Source of the DNA: Paenibacillus thalictri
GTDB lineage: Bacteria > Bacillota > Bacilli > Paenibacillales > NBRC-103111
NCBI RefSeq assembly: GCF_004307995.1
Contig: NZ_SIRE01000002.1
Span: 310,001 to 374,000, forward strand
Length of the DNA: 64,000 bases
Direction of reading: 5' to 3'
The notes under the pieces are model-generated. The model was not told the origin of the DNA and made no database searches. It saw only the letters and a list, made by a program, of their open reading frames with translations. Numbering within the stretch: position 1 is the stretch's first letter; each line of letters opens with the position of its first letter. Positions 51,684 through 59,519 of the stretch are shown here, piece after piece. A program made the position numbers and the translations under genes.

Positions 51684-52514
51684 TTACTTAAAGGTGGAGT
51701 TGGCCATAGCTGCGATAATGTATTTTTGCGCGAAAATAAATACGATGACGATCGGCAGAATCACAAGGATACTTGCGGCCATCAGCAGGTGGAACGTCAG
51801 CGACTCGTCGCCGGCCACGGAATCCCGCATCATCGCGATCCCGACGGTCAACACGCGCATCTGGTTCGAGTTGGTCATAACGAGCGGCCAGAAATAAGAG
51901 TTCCAGCTGCTGATAAAGCTGATGACAGTTAAGGTGGCGACCGTCGGCAAAGCCATCGGCGTAAGAATCCGGTACAACACTTGGAAGCGGTTGGCCCCGT
52001 CCACACGAGCGGCCTCGATGACGTCGTTGTTAATGGAACGGAACGTCTGGCGCAGCAGGAATATGCCATAAGCCGAAGCGGCGTGCGGGATAATCAGCGC
52101 ATAATACGTGTTGATCCAGCCGAGCTTGGACATCATGACGTAAACCGGCACAAACACAACCTGCTCCGGCACGATCAGCGCGGCAAGCACCAGCATAAAC
52201 AACTGCTCACGGCCCTTAAAACTGCCTTTGGCAAAAGCATAAGCGGCCATAATGCCGATGTTAATCTGCAGGAATACGATGCCTACCGTTTGAACGACGG
52301 TGTTGACCGTAAAACGGTAAAACGGAATGGTCTTAAAAGCGGTGGCAAAGTTCTCCCATCTGAAATGCTCCGGCCAAAACGTCGGGATCGCCGATTTGAG
52401 CTCAGCCGTCGATTTGAAGGCGGTAATAACCATCCAATAAATCGGGAAAAACATCACTAATGTAATCAATATCGCAAACACAAGGCGGGTAGTCGACCAT
52501 ACGGGATTTTTCAT
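51684..52514 (-). CDS. ugpE: ABC transporter permease, UgpE-like
   Basis: 276 residues with six membrane helices and the EAA loop EAARVDGANRFQVLYRILTP. N-terminal LVFAILITLVMFFPIYWMVITAFK is typical of MalG/UgpE. Forms the channel with the 52527 product for glycerol-3-phosphate or glycerophosphodiesters. The assignment to Ugp rather than another sugar rests on the two phosphodiesterases and Pho box. Confidence 0.85.
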   Translation of the reverse strand: MKNPVWSTTRLVFAILITLVMFFPIYWMVITAFKSTAELKSAIPTFWPEHFRWENFATAFKTIPFYRFTVNTVVQTVGIVFLQINIGIMAAYAFAKGSFKGREQLFMLVLAALIVPEQVVFVPVYVMMSKLGWINTYYALIIPHAASAYGIFLLRQTFRSINNDVIEAARVDGANRFQVLYRILTPMALPTVATLTVISFISSWNSYFWPLVMTNSNQMRVLTVGIAMMRDSVAGDESLTFHLLMAASILVILPIVIVFIFAQKYIIAAMANSTFK

Positions 52515-52526
52515 CTTTTTATCAGC

Positions 52527-53468
52527 CTACCCTTCATAGTGAACTTTCTTCTTGGAGATGTACATTTGCACCGACGTCAGCAGCACGATAATGATGAAGA
52601 AAATAACGACCAGCGCGGACGCCCGGCCTGTTTTAAACTCGTCGAACGCCATTTCGTAAATCCAATACACCATCGCTTTGGTCGATTCCAGCGGACCGCC
52701 GTTGGTCATAATATCGACGGATTGGAACACCTGCATGGACGATATAAAATGGGTAACGACCAAAAACAGCGTTGTCGGCGACAAAAGCGGCAGCGTAATT
52801 TTGAAAAACTGCGTCCATTTGCTCGCCCCGTCCAAACCGGAGGCTTCATAATAGTCCAGCGGAATGCTGCGCAAACCGCCGATAAATATAATCATCGCAA
52901 AACCGATGCCTTTCCATGAAGCGACGACAACCAGCACCCACAGCGCCGTCTTCGTATTCGTCAGCCAGTGAATCGGCTCCATGCCGAAAATTTTCAAAAG
53001 TTCGTTCAGCAAGCCGTATTGGCCGTTGAAAATCCATAAGAAAATCATCGAAACGATGACCATGGAAATGTAATGCGGCATAAAAATAACGGCCCGCATA
53101 AAACCGAACGAACGCGATGCCACATTAAACAGCAGCGCCAGGAGCAGGCCCAGCCCTAACGTAATGATGACGTCCAGTATGGTGTACGTGAATGTAACTT
53201 TAAGCACTTTATAAAACGTATCGCTGGTCAGCAAATACGTATAGTTGTCGAACCCGATAAATTTCTTGGTCGGCTTGGTCATATTCCAGTTGGTGAAGCT
53301 CAAGTAGAACGAATTGACTAGCGGATAATAAATAAAGGCAATTAAAGCAACCAATGCAGGTATCGCAAACGCAAAATCTTTGAAACCTTCGATCCTTCTT
53401 TTACGGGAAAGCTTGTTTGTGTTGCTGACTGCTGTCGAGCCCGCAGCGCGGCCGTCCGTCGCTTTCAT
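52527..53468 (-). CDS. ugpA: ABC transporter permease, UgpA-like
   Basis: 313 residues, MalF/UgpA type: a basic N-terminus (SRKRRIEGFKDFAFAIPALV), six helices, EAA loop YEASGLDGASKWTQFFKITLP. Twelve base pairs before ugpE. No ATPase gene (UgpC) is present, so a shared MsmX-like ATPase is likely. Confidence 0.85.
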   Translation of the reverse strand: MKATDGRAAGSTAVSNTNKLSRKRRIEGFKDFAFAIPALVALIAFIYYPLVNSFYLSFTNWNMTKPTKKFIGFDNYTYLLTSDTFYKVLKVTFTYTILDVIITLGLGLLLALLFNVASRSFGFMRAVIFMPHYISMVIVSMIFLWIFNGQYGLLNELLKIFGMEPIHWLTNTKTALWVLVVVASWKGIGFAMIIFIGGLRSIPLDYYEASGLDGASKWTQFFKITLPLLSPTTLFLVVTHFISSMQVFQSVDIMTNGGPLESTKAMVYWIYEMAFDEFKTGRASALVVIFFIIIVLLTSVQMYISKKKVHYEG

Positions 53469-53503
53469 CGCGACTCCCCTCTCGAATACGATAATGAATG
53501 AAT

Positions 53504-53535
53504 GTAATGCAGGCGAGGTATCCCGCCCGCATTAC
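53504..53535 (-). terminator. Intercistronic stem-loop between ugpB and ugpA
   Basis: GTAATGC.GGCG pairs with CGCC.GCATTAC around a short loop, within the 120-bp gap. Like the hairpin after the first binding-protein gene it probably favours higher binding-protein mRNA. Confidence 0.5.
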
Positions 53536-53588
53536 GATGGTTATTCATGAATTTTTATACATTGCTTCTGGTAATTATGGGAAAGGGC

Positions 53589-54893
53589 TTATTGATCCTT
53601 CAAGATGGCGTTGATGTCTTTCACAGCGTCTTTCATCAGCGGAACCGGATCGGCGTTCTCCAAAATCATTTTGCCGACAACTTCCATGTACTTCTTGCTG
53701 AATTCCGGATATGCCGGATGCTGAGGACGGCCTACAACGTTGTCGAAGTTATCGAATACGGCTTTGTATTGCGGCAGCTTCTCGAAATATTTCTTGCCTT
53801 CTTCGGTGTTGATTACAGACTTGTGAGTCGGCAGGTAACCTGTGCCTTCCGCCCATTTGATGTTGTTTTCGGCCCCGGTCATAAACTTCACGAATTTCCA
53901 AGCCGCTTCCTTCTGCTTGGCCGGCGCGCCGTCCATCATCACGATGCCTGCGCCGCCGATGTGCGATTTGCGTTCTTTATCGCCGGGAATGAAGGAAACG
54001 CCAACCTCAAACTTTGCGTTTTCCAAATACGTTTTCAACACGGCGGAAGTGTGCTGCACCATGGCGACTTTGCCGTCGAGGAACATTTGCCGCATCGTAT
54101 CGGATGCGCCTTTGCCGTAACCCATATGCATCGATCCGTCTTTCATCCATTTGTCGAAGTTTTGAATCCATTTCAAGCTGTCCGGTTGATCCAGCAGCGA
54201 TGTCTTGTGATCGGGGCTTAGAATCGCGCCGCCGCCGTTGGAAATCCACGGATCGTAATACCAAGTATCCCAGCCGGGAACGGAGAAAGCGTAACGTGTC
54301 GTTTTACCGTTTTCCTTCACGGTAACCTTCTTGTTGAAATCTTCGATTTCCGCCCAAGTTTGCGGAGGCTTAACGCCAAGCCCGTCCAACATCGTTTTGT
54401 TGTAAACAAACACGCTGGTGCTGACGATCAGCGGAAAGCCGTATTGCTTATCGTTGTATGCGTATGCTTGCAGCATCCCTTTGGAGAAGTCGGTCAGATC
54501 GACTTTATCCCGCTTGATATATGGGGTCATGTCGGCGAATACGCCGCCGTCCGCGAAGTTCGGAAGCGCCGATACTTCAACGTTGGTTACAGCAGGCACT
54601 TCTTTGGCCGCTACAGCCGCCTGCAGCTTTTTGTGCAGATCCGTGTACGCTCCCTGGAAAACCGGTTCAACGGTAATGTTCGGATATTTCTTCTGGAATT
54701 CGGCGATCATATAATTCACGGCCGGCATTTGCGTTTCCGCATGGGAATGCCAGTATTGAATCGTCACCGGGGAATTATCTTCAGCCGCCGCTTTAGCGTC
54801 GGGAATATCTTCCCCTTTGCTTGAACATCCAACTGCCATAGACATCGTGATGGACGAAACTGCCAGCACCGTTAACCATTTTTTTACCTGCAT
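53589..54893 (-). CDS. ugpB: Extracellular solute-binding lipoprotein, UgpB-like
   Basis: 434 residues. ATG 54891-54893 has AAAGGGG upstream; a longer frame is rejected because it lacks a RBS. Lipobox SMAVGC (Cys23). MalE/UgpB-type fold: IQYWHSHAETQMPAVNYMIA, ALPNFADGGVFADMTPYI, YGFPLIVSTSVFVYNKTMLD, GGAGIVMMDGAPAKQKEAAW. Binds substrate outside the membrane for UgpAE. The promoter region has a Pho-box array, supporting a glycerophosphate substrate. A near-match to a cre site (AAGAAAACGTTTACC, two mismatches) lies at about 55053-55067. Confidence 0.87.
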   Translation of the reverse strand: MQVKKWLTVLAVSSITMSMAVGCSSKGEDIPDAKAAAEDNSPVTIQYWHSHAETQMPAVNYMIAEFQKKYPNITVEPVFQGAYTDLHKKLQAAVAAKEVPAVTNVEVSALPNFADGGVFADMTPYIKRDKVDLTDFSKGMLQAYAYNDKQYGFPLIVSTSVFVYNKTMLDGLGVKPPQTWAEIEDFNKKVTVKENGKTTRYAFSVPGWDTWYYDPWISNGGGAILSPDHKTSLLDQPDSLKWIQNFDKWMKDGSMHMGYGKGASDTMRQMFLDGKVAMVQHTSAVLKTYLENAKFEVGVSFIPGDKERKSHIGGAGIVMMDGAPAKQKEAAWKFVKFMTGAENNIKWAEGTGYLPTHKSVINTEEGKKYFEKLPQYKAVFDNFDNVVGRPQHPAYPEFSKKYMEVVGKMILENADPVPLMKDAVKDINAILKDQ

Positions 54894-55077
54894 TGATAAA
54901 ATCCCCTTTCGTATGCGTTTTCTGTTATTCAGGAATAAAAAAACAAAAGGAGACTTGAAAAAACCGCAAGAAACAAAGGAACCGCCTGAACGGTCCATAT
55001 GCTTCTTGGGTTGTCTCAATAGTCTCCGCACCCAATCAATATAGAACATGAGGTAAACGTTTTCTTTTCCGACTTAA

Positions 55078-55106
55078 AGTATGCCATAGCGCGGTGTAAG
55101 TGTCAA
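55078..55106 (-). promoter_or_regulatory. Predicted sigma-A promoter of the ugp operon
   Basis: Minus-strand TTGACA (55101-55106), 17-nt spacer, CATACT (55078-55083). About 185 bp upstream of ugpB, leaving a long untranslated leader. Confidence 0.65.
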
Positions 55107-55115
55107 TACATAAAT

Positions 55116-55154
55116 TATAAATATACCATTAATTTCTTGTAAATACAATGTAAA
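55116..55154 (-). promoter_or_regulatory. Predicted PhoP-binding array (Pho box)
   Basis: Minus-strand hexamers at exact 11-bp steps: TTTACA (55149-55154), TTTACA (55138-55143), TTAATG (55127-55132), TTTATA (55116-55121). B. subtilis PhoP binds TT(A/T/C)ACA-like repeats with this period upstream of activated promoters. The array ends 9 bp before the -35. Confidence 0.68.
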
Positions 55155-55184
55155 CAATCGATTTATTTGTTTTTTCAAAAATGC

Positions 55185-55937
55185 TCAGACGGAATGCGAG
55201 CTTTGCAGCTGCGGATCGGCCAATTTGCCGATTTTCGACTCCATCGAAAGAATCTCCCCCGACGAAGAAATCCTCTCCATTGCCTTAATCAGCGCTTCTT
55301 TCTGAAAAACCTTCAAGCTGAAAAGAAGCTCCATGACCGGCTCTTCAACGCCGGCGATCTCCATGGTGCCCTCCTGCTTCATTTTTACATTGACAATTTG
55401 AATGCCCTGCTCTCCGAGCCGTGAAGCAATGCTGCCGAGCACGCCCGGTTTATCGCAAATTTTAATTATGATTTCTTGATTTCTGCGGTGACGCATCATA
55501 TGTTTCTCCCATTTGTTGAGCACAAACAAGCTGACCAGCACCATAAACGTCGCCAAGCTGGCGCAGTAGAAGAATCCCGCCCCCACGCAAAGCCCAATGG
55601 CCGCCACCACCCAGACGGAAGCAGCCGTCGTCAGTCCCGATACGGTGGTGCCAGTTCGCATAATCGTACCCGCGCCCAGGAAGCCGATGCCGCTGATCAC
55701 TTGCGCGGCCAACCGCGCCGGGTCCGTCCGCACATTCGTTTCGTTTACAAATTGCGAAAAACCGTAGATGGACAGCAGCATAATCGCCGTCGAGCCGATG
55801 CATACCAGTATATGCGTACGCAGCCCCGCCGCGTGGTTGCTCCACTCCCGCTCAAAGCCGACAAGCCCTCCCAACAGAGCCGACAGCAGAATGCGGAGCG
55901 TCAAATCCAGATGCGAAATTTGCCAAACATTGTGCAT
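55185..55937 (-). CDS. MgtC/SapB family membrane protein with ACT-like domain
   Basis: 250 residues from ATG 55935-55937 (GGGAGG upstream). Residues 10-150 hold four or five helices with family signatures LLGGLVGFEREWSNHAAGLR, GIGFLGAGTIMRTG, VSGLTTAASVWVVAAIGL. Residues 160-240 form an ACT-like fold (IIIKICDKPGVLGSIASRLG, IQIVNVKMKQEG). MgtC proteins affect magnesium and phosphate balance and, in pathogens, inhibit ATP synthase; SapB is the Bacillus relative. It lies between GlpP and the Pho-controlled ugp genes. Confidence 0.87.
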   Translation of the reverse strand: MHNVWQISHLDLTLRILLSALLGGLVGFEREWSNHAAGLRTHILVCIGSTAIMLLSIYGFSQFVNETNVRTDPARLAAQVISGIGFLGAGTIMRTGTTVSGLTTAASVWVVAAIGLCVGAGFFYCASLATFMVLVSLFVLNKWEKHMMRHRRNQEIIIKICDKPGVLGSIASRLGEQGIQIVNVKMKQEGTMEIAGVEEPVMELLFSLKVFQKEALIKAMERISSSGEILSMESKIGKLADPQLQSSHSV

Positions 55938-55988
55938 GAAACCACCTCCCTTCCCTTCAGTTGCGCCGGTCAAACGTTCGCCAGAATG

Positions 55989-56046
55989 AAAAAAACCTCT
56001 CAAGAAAAGTGCGCACAAAAATCCCGCATCTTTTCCAAAGAGGTTT
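55989..56046 (-). terminator. Terminator/attenuator between glpP and the MgtC-like gene
   Basis: Leftward, AAACCTCTTTGGAAAAG pairs with CTTTTCTTGAGAGGTTT, then TTTTC. It lies 59 bp past the glpP stop and 52 bp before the MgtC-like start. It lacks the features of an M-box magnesium riboswitch. Confidence 0.65.
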
Positions 56047-56104
56047 ATCTCAACGTCACTATACCGCTTGGATCAGCTTGTTACTTCGTTATATGCAATT
56101 TTTC

Positions 56105-56662
56105 CTACGCCCAAAGCTCGGACGTACCGGCGGATACGGCGAGCGCCCCGGCTTTCAGCGCCTCTTCGATTTCCTGCTGATTGCCGACAAGCCCGCCCGC
56201 AATAATCGGAAGCGATGTCATGTCGGTCATCTCGCGGATGATGCGCGGCATAATGCCCGGCATGACCTCGATGGCGTCCGGCTCGCTTTGCTCCACCGTC
56301 TTGACCCCGCGCACTACGGCGCTGCGGTCGATCAGGAATATCCGCTGAATGGCCATCAGGCCGTTCTCTTTTGCGCCGCGGATCAGATTGCTTTTGGTGG
56401 AAATGATGCCGGTCGGTTTTATATTTTGTGCTACATAAGCGACTCCGCTGCGATCGGGTGCGATGCCCTCAATAAATTCCATATGCAGAAATACGTGCTT
56501 GTTTGCCGCTTTTACCCGGTCCACCAATTCTTTTATATTGAATATGGAACCAACCATTAAAAAGATGACATTAACCGGGCTTTCGATCGCGCGGTCCACA
56601 TCCTCCACCTTATGAATGGACGCGATAGTTTGATGTTCCACAATATCGACGATCGGATACAT
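56105..56662 (-). CDS. glpP: Glycerol-3-phosphate-responsive antiterminator
   Basis: 185 residues, full family length. IVDIVEHQTIASIHKVEDVD, FLMVGSIFNIKELVDRV, FLHMEFIEGIAPDRSGV, STKSNLIRGAKENGL and PIIAGGLVGNQQEIEEALKA are characteristic. TIM-barrel-like; binds glycerol-3-phosphate and lets RNA polymerase read through the terminator in glp leaders. Its usual partners glpF/glpK are not in the window. The AraL-like gene upstream has a large hairpin leader that could be a target. Confidence 0.93.
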   Translation of the reverse strand: MYPIVDIVEHQTIASIHKVEDVDRAIESPVNVIFLMVGSIFNIKELVDRVKAANKHVFLHMEFIEGIAPDRSGVAYVAQNIKPTGIISTKSNLIRGAKENGLMAIQRIFLIDRSAVVRGVKTVEQSEPDAIEVMPGIMPRIIREMTDMTSLPIIAGGLVGNQQEIEEALKAGALAVSAGTSELWA

Positions 56663-56705
56663 ATTTGTACCGCCTTTCGTTAAAGTGAGAACATTATACC
56701 ATATG

Positions 56706-57479
56706 TTAAGGTAAAGACACGATTTCTTTAATGCTTGGCAGGATAAAATGCGGCGGGGAATCCGTTGCAGCTGCCATCTCGCGGGTGCCGACGCCGGTTA
56801 ACACAAGCACGGACTTCATGCCCGCGTCATTGCCCATCTTGATATCCGTCTCCAGCCGGTCTCCGACCATGTAGCAGTCCTCGAAGCTGAGACCTAGATG
56901 AGCGACCGCCGCTTCGGCCGCAATCAGCGAAGGCTTGCCGATCACCAGGTCGATCGGCTTGTTGGTAGCCGCTTGCAACGCTGCGATAAACGTGCCGGTA
57001 TCGGGAATTTGTCCGCCATCGAGCGGGCATGTTGCATCCGGATTGGAGGCGACAATAATCGCACCGCGTATAGCTGCTTGGTACAACAGATTCAGCTTGT
57101 CGTATGTAAACTGCCGGTCCCAGGACAAGACGATATACTCCGCTTGCTCGCTGTCTTCCGTCATCGTAATGCCATGATCGGTAAGCTCGTCGAAAATCGG
57201 CTGCTCACCGATTACAAAAGCGCGTTCGCCGGGTTTCATATGTTTTTGCAAATATTGCGCAACGATCTGCGACGAATTAAGCACGTCGTTTAGCGTTGTC
57301 GGAATCCCCATTTTATTCAGCTTATCGACGTAGGACTGCCGGGTGGCAATCGGTTTGTTGGATAAAAAAACGACGCGGTCTCCGCGAGCTCTCAGCGCCC
57401 CGATGGTCTCGGCCGCCCCTTCCATCATTCTGTCCCCCAAATAAACAGTACCATCCAAATCAAAAATAAAACCCTTCAT
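56706..57479 (-). CDS. AraL/NagD-like HAD-IIA phosphatase
   Basis: 257 residues from ATG 57477-57479 (AAAGAGAGG upstream). FIFDLDGTVYLGDR (catalytic DxD), VVFLSNKPIATR, a cap domain, then VGDRLETDIKMGNDAGMKSV. Close to AraL of B. subtilis, a promiscuous sugar-phosphatase. Followed 43 bp later by glpP in the same direction, so a role in glycerol-phosphate homeostasis is likely. Confidence 0.85.
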   Translation of the reverse strand: MKGFIFDLDGTVYLGDRMMEGAAETIGALRARGDRVVFLSNKPIATRQSYVDKLNKMGIPTTLNDVLNSSQIVAQYLQKHMKPGERAFVIGEQPIFDELTDHGITMTEDSEQAEYIVLSWDRQFTYDKLNLLYQAAIRGAIIVASNPDATCPLDGGQIPDTGTFIAALQAATNKPIDLVIGKPSLIAAEAAVAHLGLSFEDCYMVGDRLETDIKMGNDAGMKSVLVLTGVGTREMAAATDSPPHFILPSIKEIVSLP

Positions 57480-57519
57480 TTTGTATGCCTCTCTTTCAGC
57501 AATAATCGAAATAAAACAA

Positions 57520-57584
57520 AAAACCTTATCCTTGTAAGCATACCTCACCCGTTAAGGTAAGATATGACTTACGGATAAGGTTTT
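57520..57584 (-). terminator. Long hairpin with U-tract upstream of the AraL-like gene
   Basis: A perfect 12-bp stem (AAAACCTTATCC with GGATAAGGTTTT) extended by GTAAG/CTTAC, then leftward TTTTTTGTTTT. It ends 40 bp before the AraL-like start and 136 bp after serC. Either serC's terminator or a leader attenuator of the araL-glpP unit. An internal CTTACCTTAACGGGTGAGG could form alternative pairings. Confidence 0.7.
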
Positions 57585-57719
57585 CTCCATGACTCGCGCC
57601 TAACCGTATGTTTCGTATGAATGATGTTTCTTACTATAGAGCCGAACCCGCTTTTTGTCAACCGAAAATAATTGCGCCGAACATCATTGCGCCGTACACA
57701 ACAGCAAATCCATCATTGT

Positions 57720-58820
57720 TTACCCGTGCCGCTGCTGAAAATGCTTCATAAACGCGGCAAGCGCCTCACACGCCGCAAGCGGCACAGCGTTATACGCCGA
57801 AGCCCGCATCCCCCCAACGCTGCGGTGGCCGGCCAGCCCGGCGAAGCCTTCCCGCTCCGACTCCTGCACGAACCGCTTCTCCAGCGCTTCATCCTGCATC
57901 CGCCACGTGATGTTCATGATCGAGCGGTGCTTGTTCTCCACCATGCCCTTGTAGAAGCCCCCGCTGGCGTCAATCGTATCGTAAAGCAGCTTGGCTTTCG
58001 TTCTGTTGCGCTGCTCCAGCGCGGCCACGCCGCCTTGCTCCCGAACCCACTGCAGCACAAGGTTCACCATATAGATCGAATGAACCGGCGGGGTATTGTA
58101 CAGCGAGCGGTTTTTGACATAAGTACCGTATCGGAAGATGACCGGTATGTCGCTCCTCGCTTCCTTGGCAAAATCGTCGCGGATCACGACCGCGGTCACG
58201 CCGGCCGGACCGAGATTTTTTTGCGCTCCGGCGTACACCATCGCGAATCGGCTGAGATCTCTGCGGCAGCTTAATATATCGCTGGTCATATCGCCGATCA
58301 GCGGCACATCGCCGGTATCGGGCAGCTCCCGGTACTGCGAGCCTTCAATGGTATTGTTGACCGTGATATGCACATAAGCTGAGTTCGCAGCGATGCTTAA
58401 ATCGCCTTGCTCGGGCAGTGCCGCCCATTTCTGCGCTTTGGAGCTGGCGGCAACCGCCGTTTCGCCGACAAGCGCGGCTTCTTCGTACGCTTTCTCCGCG
58501 AAACTCCCGGTCAGCACGTAGCTGCCCGGCCTGCCGGCGCCTATGAAATTCATCGGTATAAGCGCAAACTGTGAACTCGCGCCTCCACCCATAAAAAGCA
58601 CATGATAACCGGCCGGCAACGCCAAAGCCTCCAGCAGCAGCATCTGCGTTTCCTCCATCAGTTGTTCCACCGTACCGCTCCGATGGGACATCTCCATCAG
58701 CGACATGCCTTCGCCGCCGTAAGCGACAAATTGTTCTTTCGCTTGTTCCAATACTTCCAGCGGCAGCGCCGCCGGTCCCGGGTTAAAATTGTACACTCGA
58801 TTGCCGTTCATCCGCTCCAT
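57720..58820 (-). CDS. serC: Phosphoserine aminotransferase
   Basis: 366 residues. YNFNPGPAALPLEVLEQAKE start, LLFMGGGASSQFALIP-type PLP-phosphate region (FMGGGASSQF), AGAQKNLGPAGV with the Schiff-base lysine in the QKN segment, and NTPPVHSIYMVNLVLQW near the active site. Transfers an amino group from glutamate to 3-phosphohydroxypyruvate in serine synthesis. AAGGGACGG precedes the ATG. Controlled by a T-box leader. Confidence 0.95.
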   Translation of the reverse strand: MERMNGNRVYNFNPGPAALPLEVLEQAKEQFVAYGGEGMSLMEMSHRSGTVEQLMEETQMLLLEALALPAGYHVLFMGGGASSQFALIPMNFIGAGRPGSYVLTGSFAEKAYEEAALVGETAVAASSKAQKWAALPEQGDLSIAANSAYVHITVNNTIEGSQYRELPDTGDVPLIGDMTSDILSCRRDLSRFAMVYAGAQKNLGPAGVTAVVIRDDFAKEARSDIPVIFRYGTYVKNRSLYNTPPVHSIYMVNLVLQWVREQGGVAALEQRNRTKAKLLYDTIDASGGFYKGMVENKHRSIMNITWRMQDEALEKRFVQESEREGFAGLAGHRSVGGMRASAYNAVPLAACEALAAFMKHFQQRHG

Positions 58821-58867
58821 GTTTCATCCGTCCCTTCGCCTTTGTGATGTGTATGCCGTAAAAAACA

Positions 58868-59066
58868 CAAAAAGCGCCCTCATCCGATTGGGACGAGGAG
58901 CGCTTAAGCTCGCGGTGCCACCCAACTTGACCGGATATACCAGGCGGTATATGCCGATCCTCTTGGTTCCGCGGTAACGGGCGGGGCCGGTGAACTTGAG
59001 AAGCGGCGCTGTAACGGCAGCTTCTTTAACGAAAACGCCTCGGAGTTGGATGCTCTTCATCGGCAT
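58868..59066 (-). promoter_or_regulatory. T-box riboswitch of serC
   Basis: On the minus strand GGGTGGCACCGCG (58911-58923) matches the T-box core AGGGTGGNACCGCG. Stem I base: ATGCCGAT (59059-59066) pairs with ATCGGCAT (58951-58958). A terminator follows: AAGCGCTCC..GGGCGCTT then TTTGTGTTTT (58868-58905). The N in TGGN is C, which pairs with discriminator base G73, as in tRNA-Ser (also Asn and Asp). The specifier codon could not be fixed by eye. Uncharged tRNA would prevent termination. Confidence 0.85.
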
Positions 59067-59135
59067 AATGGGATGTTTGATTGTTCCTTATCATACACCC
59101 TTGCGGCGCCAAAAAGCAACAGGCGAAATATCGCG

Positions 59136-59164
59136 CTGTCAAACTTCGGCGGTTTTGCTATAAT
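59136..59164 (+). promoter_or_regulatory. Predicted sigma-A promoter of the PTS operon
   Basis: CTGTCA (59136-59141), 17-nt spacer, TATAAT (59159-59164), 82 bp before the HPr start. Confidence 0.55.
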
Positions 59165-59245
59165 GAACGAAAGCAAGGAGCCTGTCAGACAGATCGGATC
59201 CCGGCGAAACCCATATGACCGATATAATAAGGTGGATAAGTCACA

Positions 59246-59503
59246 ATGCGGAACGGCAAAGCAATCATTCGCCACCCGCTTGGCCTTCATGCCAGACCGG
59301 CAGCCGAGTGGGTAAGCAAGGCGCTACAATTTGAAAGCGATATCCAAATCGCTTTAAACGGAAAAACCGCCAACGGCAAAAGCGCCATTCATCTCTTGAC
59401 ACTTGGCGTTAAGGAAGGGGACATCGTTGACATAACGGCGTCCGGCCCCGACGAGGAGCAAGTCGTAAGCGCCTTCCTGCAGTTTGCCGAAAGCTTATCG
59501 TAA
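59246..59503 (+). CDS. HPr-family phosphocarrier protein
   Basis: 85 residues with AAGGTGG before the ATG. GLHARPAA carries the phospho-acceptor H15, and NGKSAIHLLTLGV carries S46, the HPr kinase site, so both functions are retained (Crh would lack H15). It opens a PTS operon: the regulator gene follows 16 bp later. Probably a dedicated HPr for this system rather than the general ptsH, which is normally beside ptsI. Confidence 0.92.
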   Translation: MRNGKAIIRHPLGLHARPAAEWVSKALQFESDIQIALNGKTANGKSAIHLLTLGVKEGDIVDITASGPDEEQVVSAFLQFAESLS

Positions 59504-59519
59504 GGGAGGTTCGGCTGCG

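Noticed and set aside
55938..56104. Magnesium-sensing (M-box) riboswitch before the MgtC-like gene
   Set aside because: The leader is short, lacks the conserved M-box core, and contains only a simple terminator hairpin.
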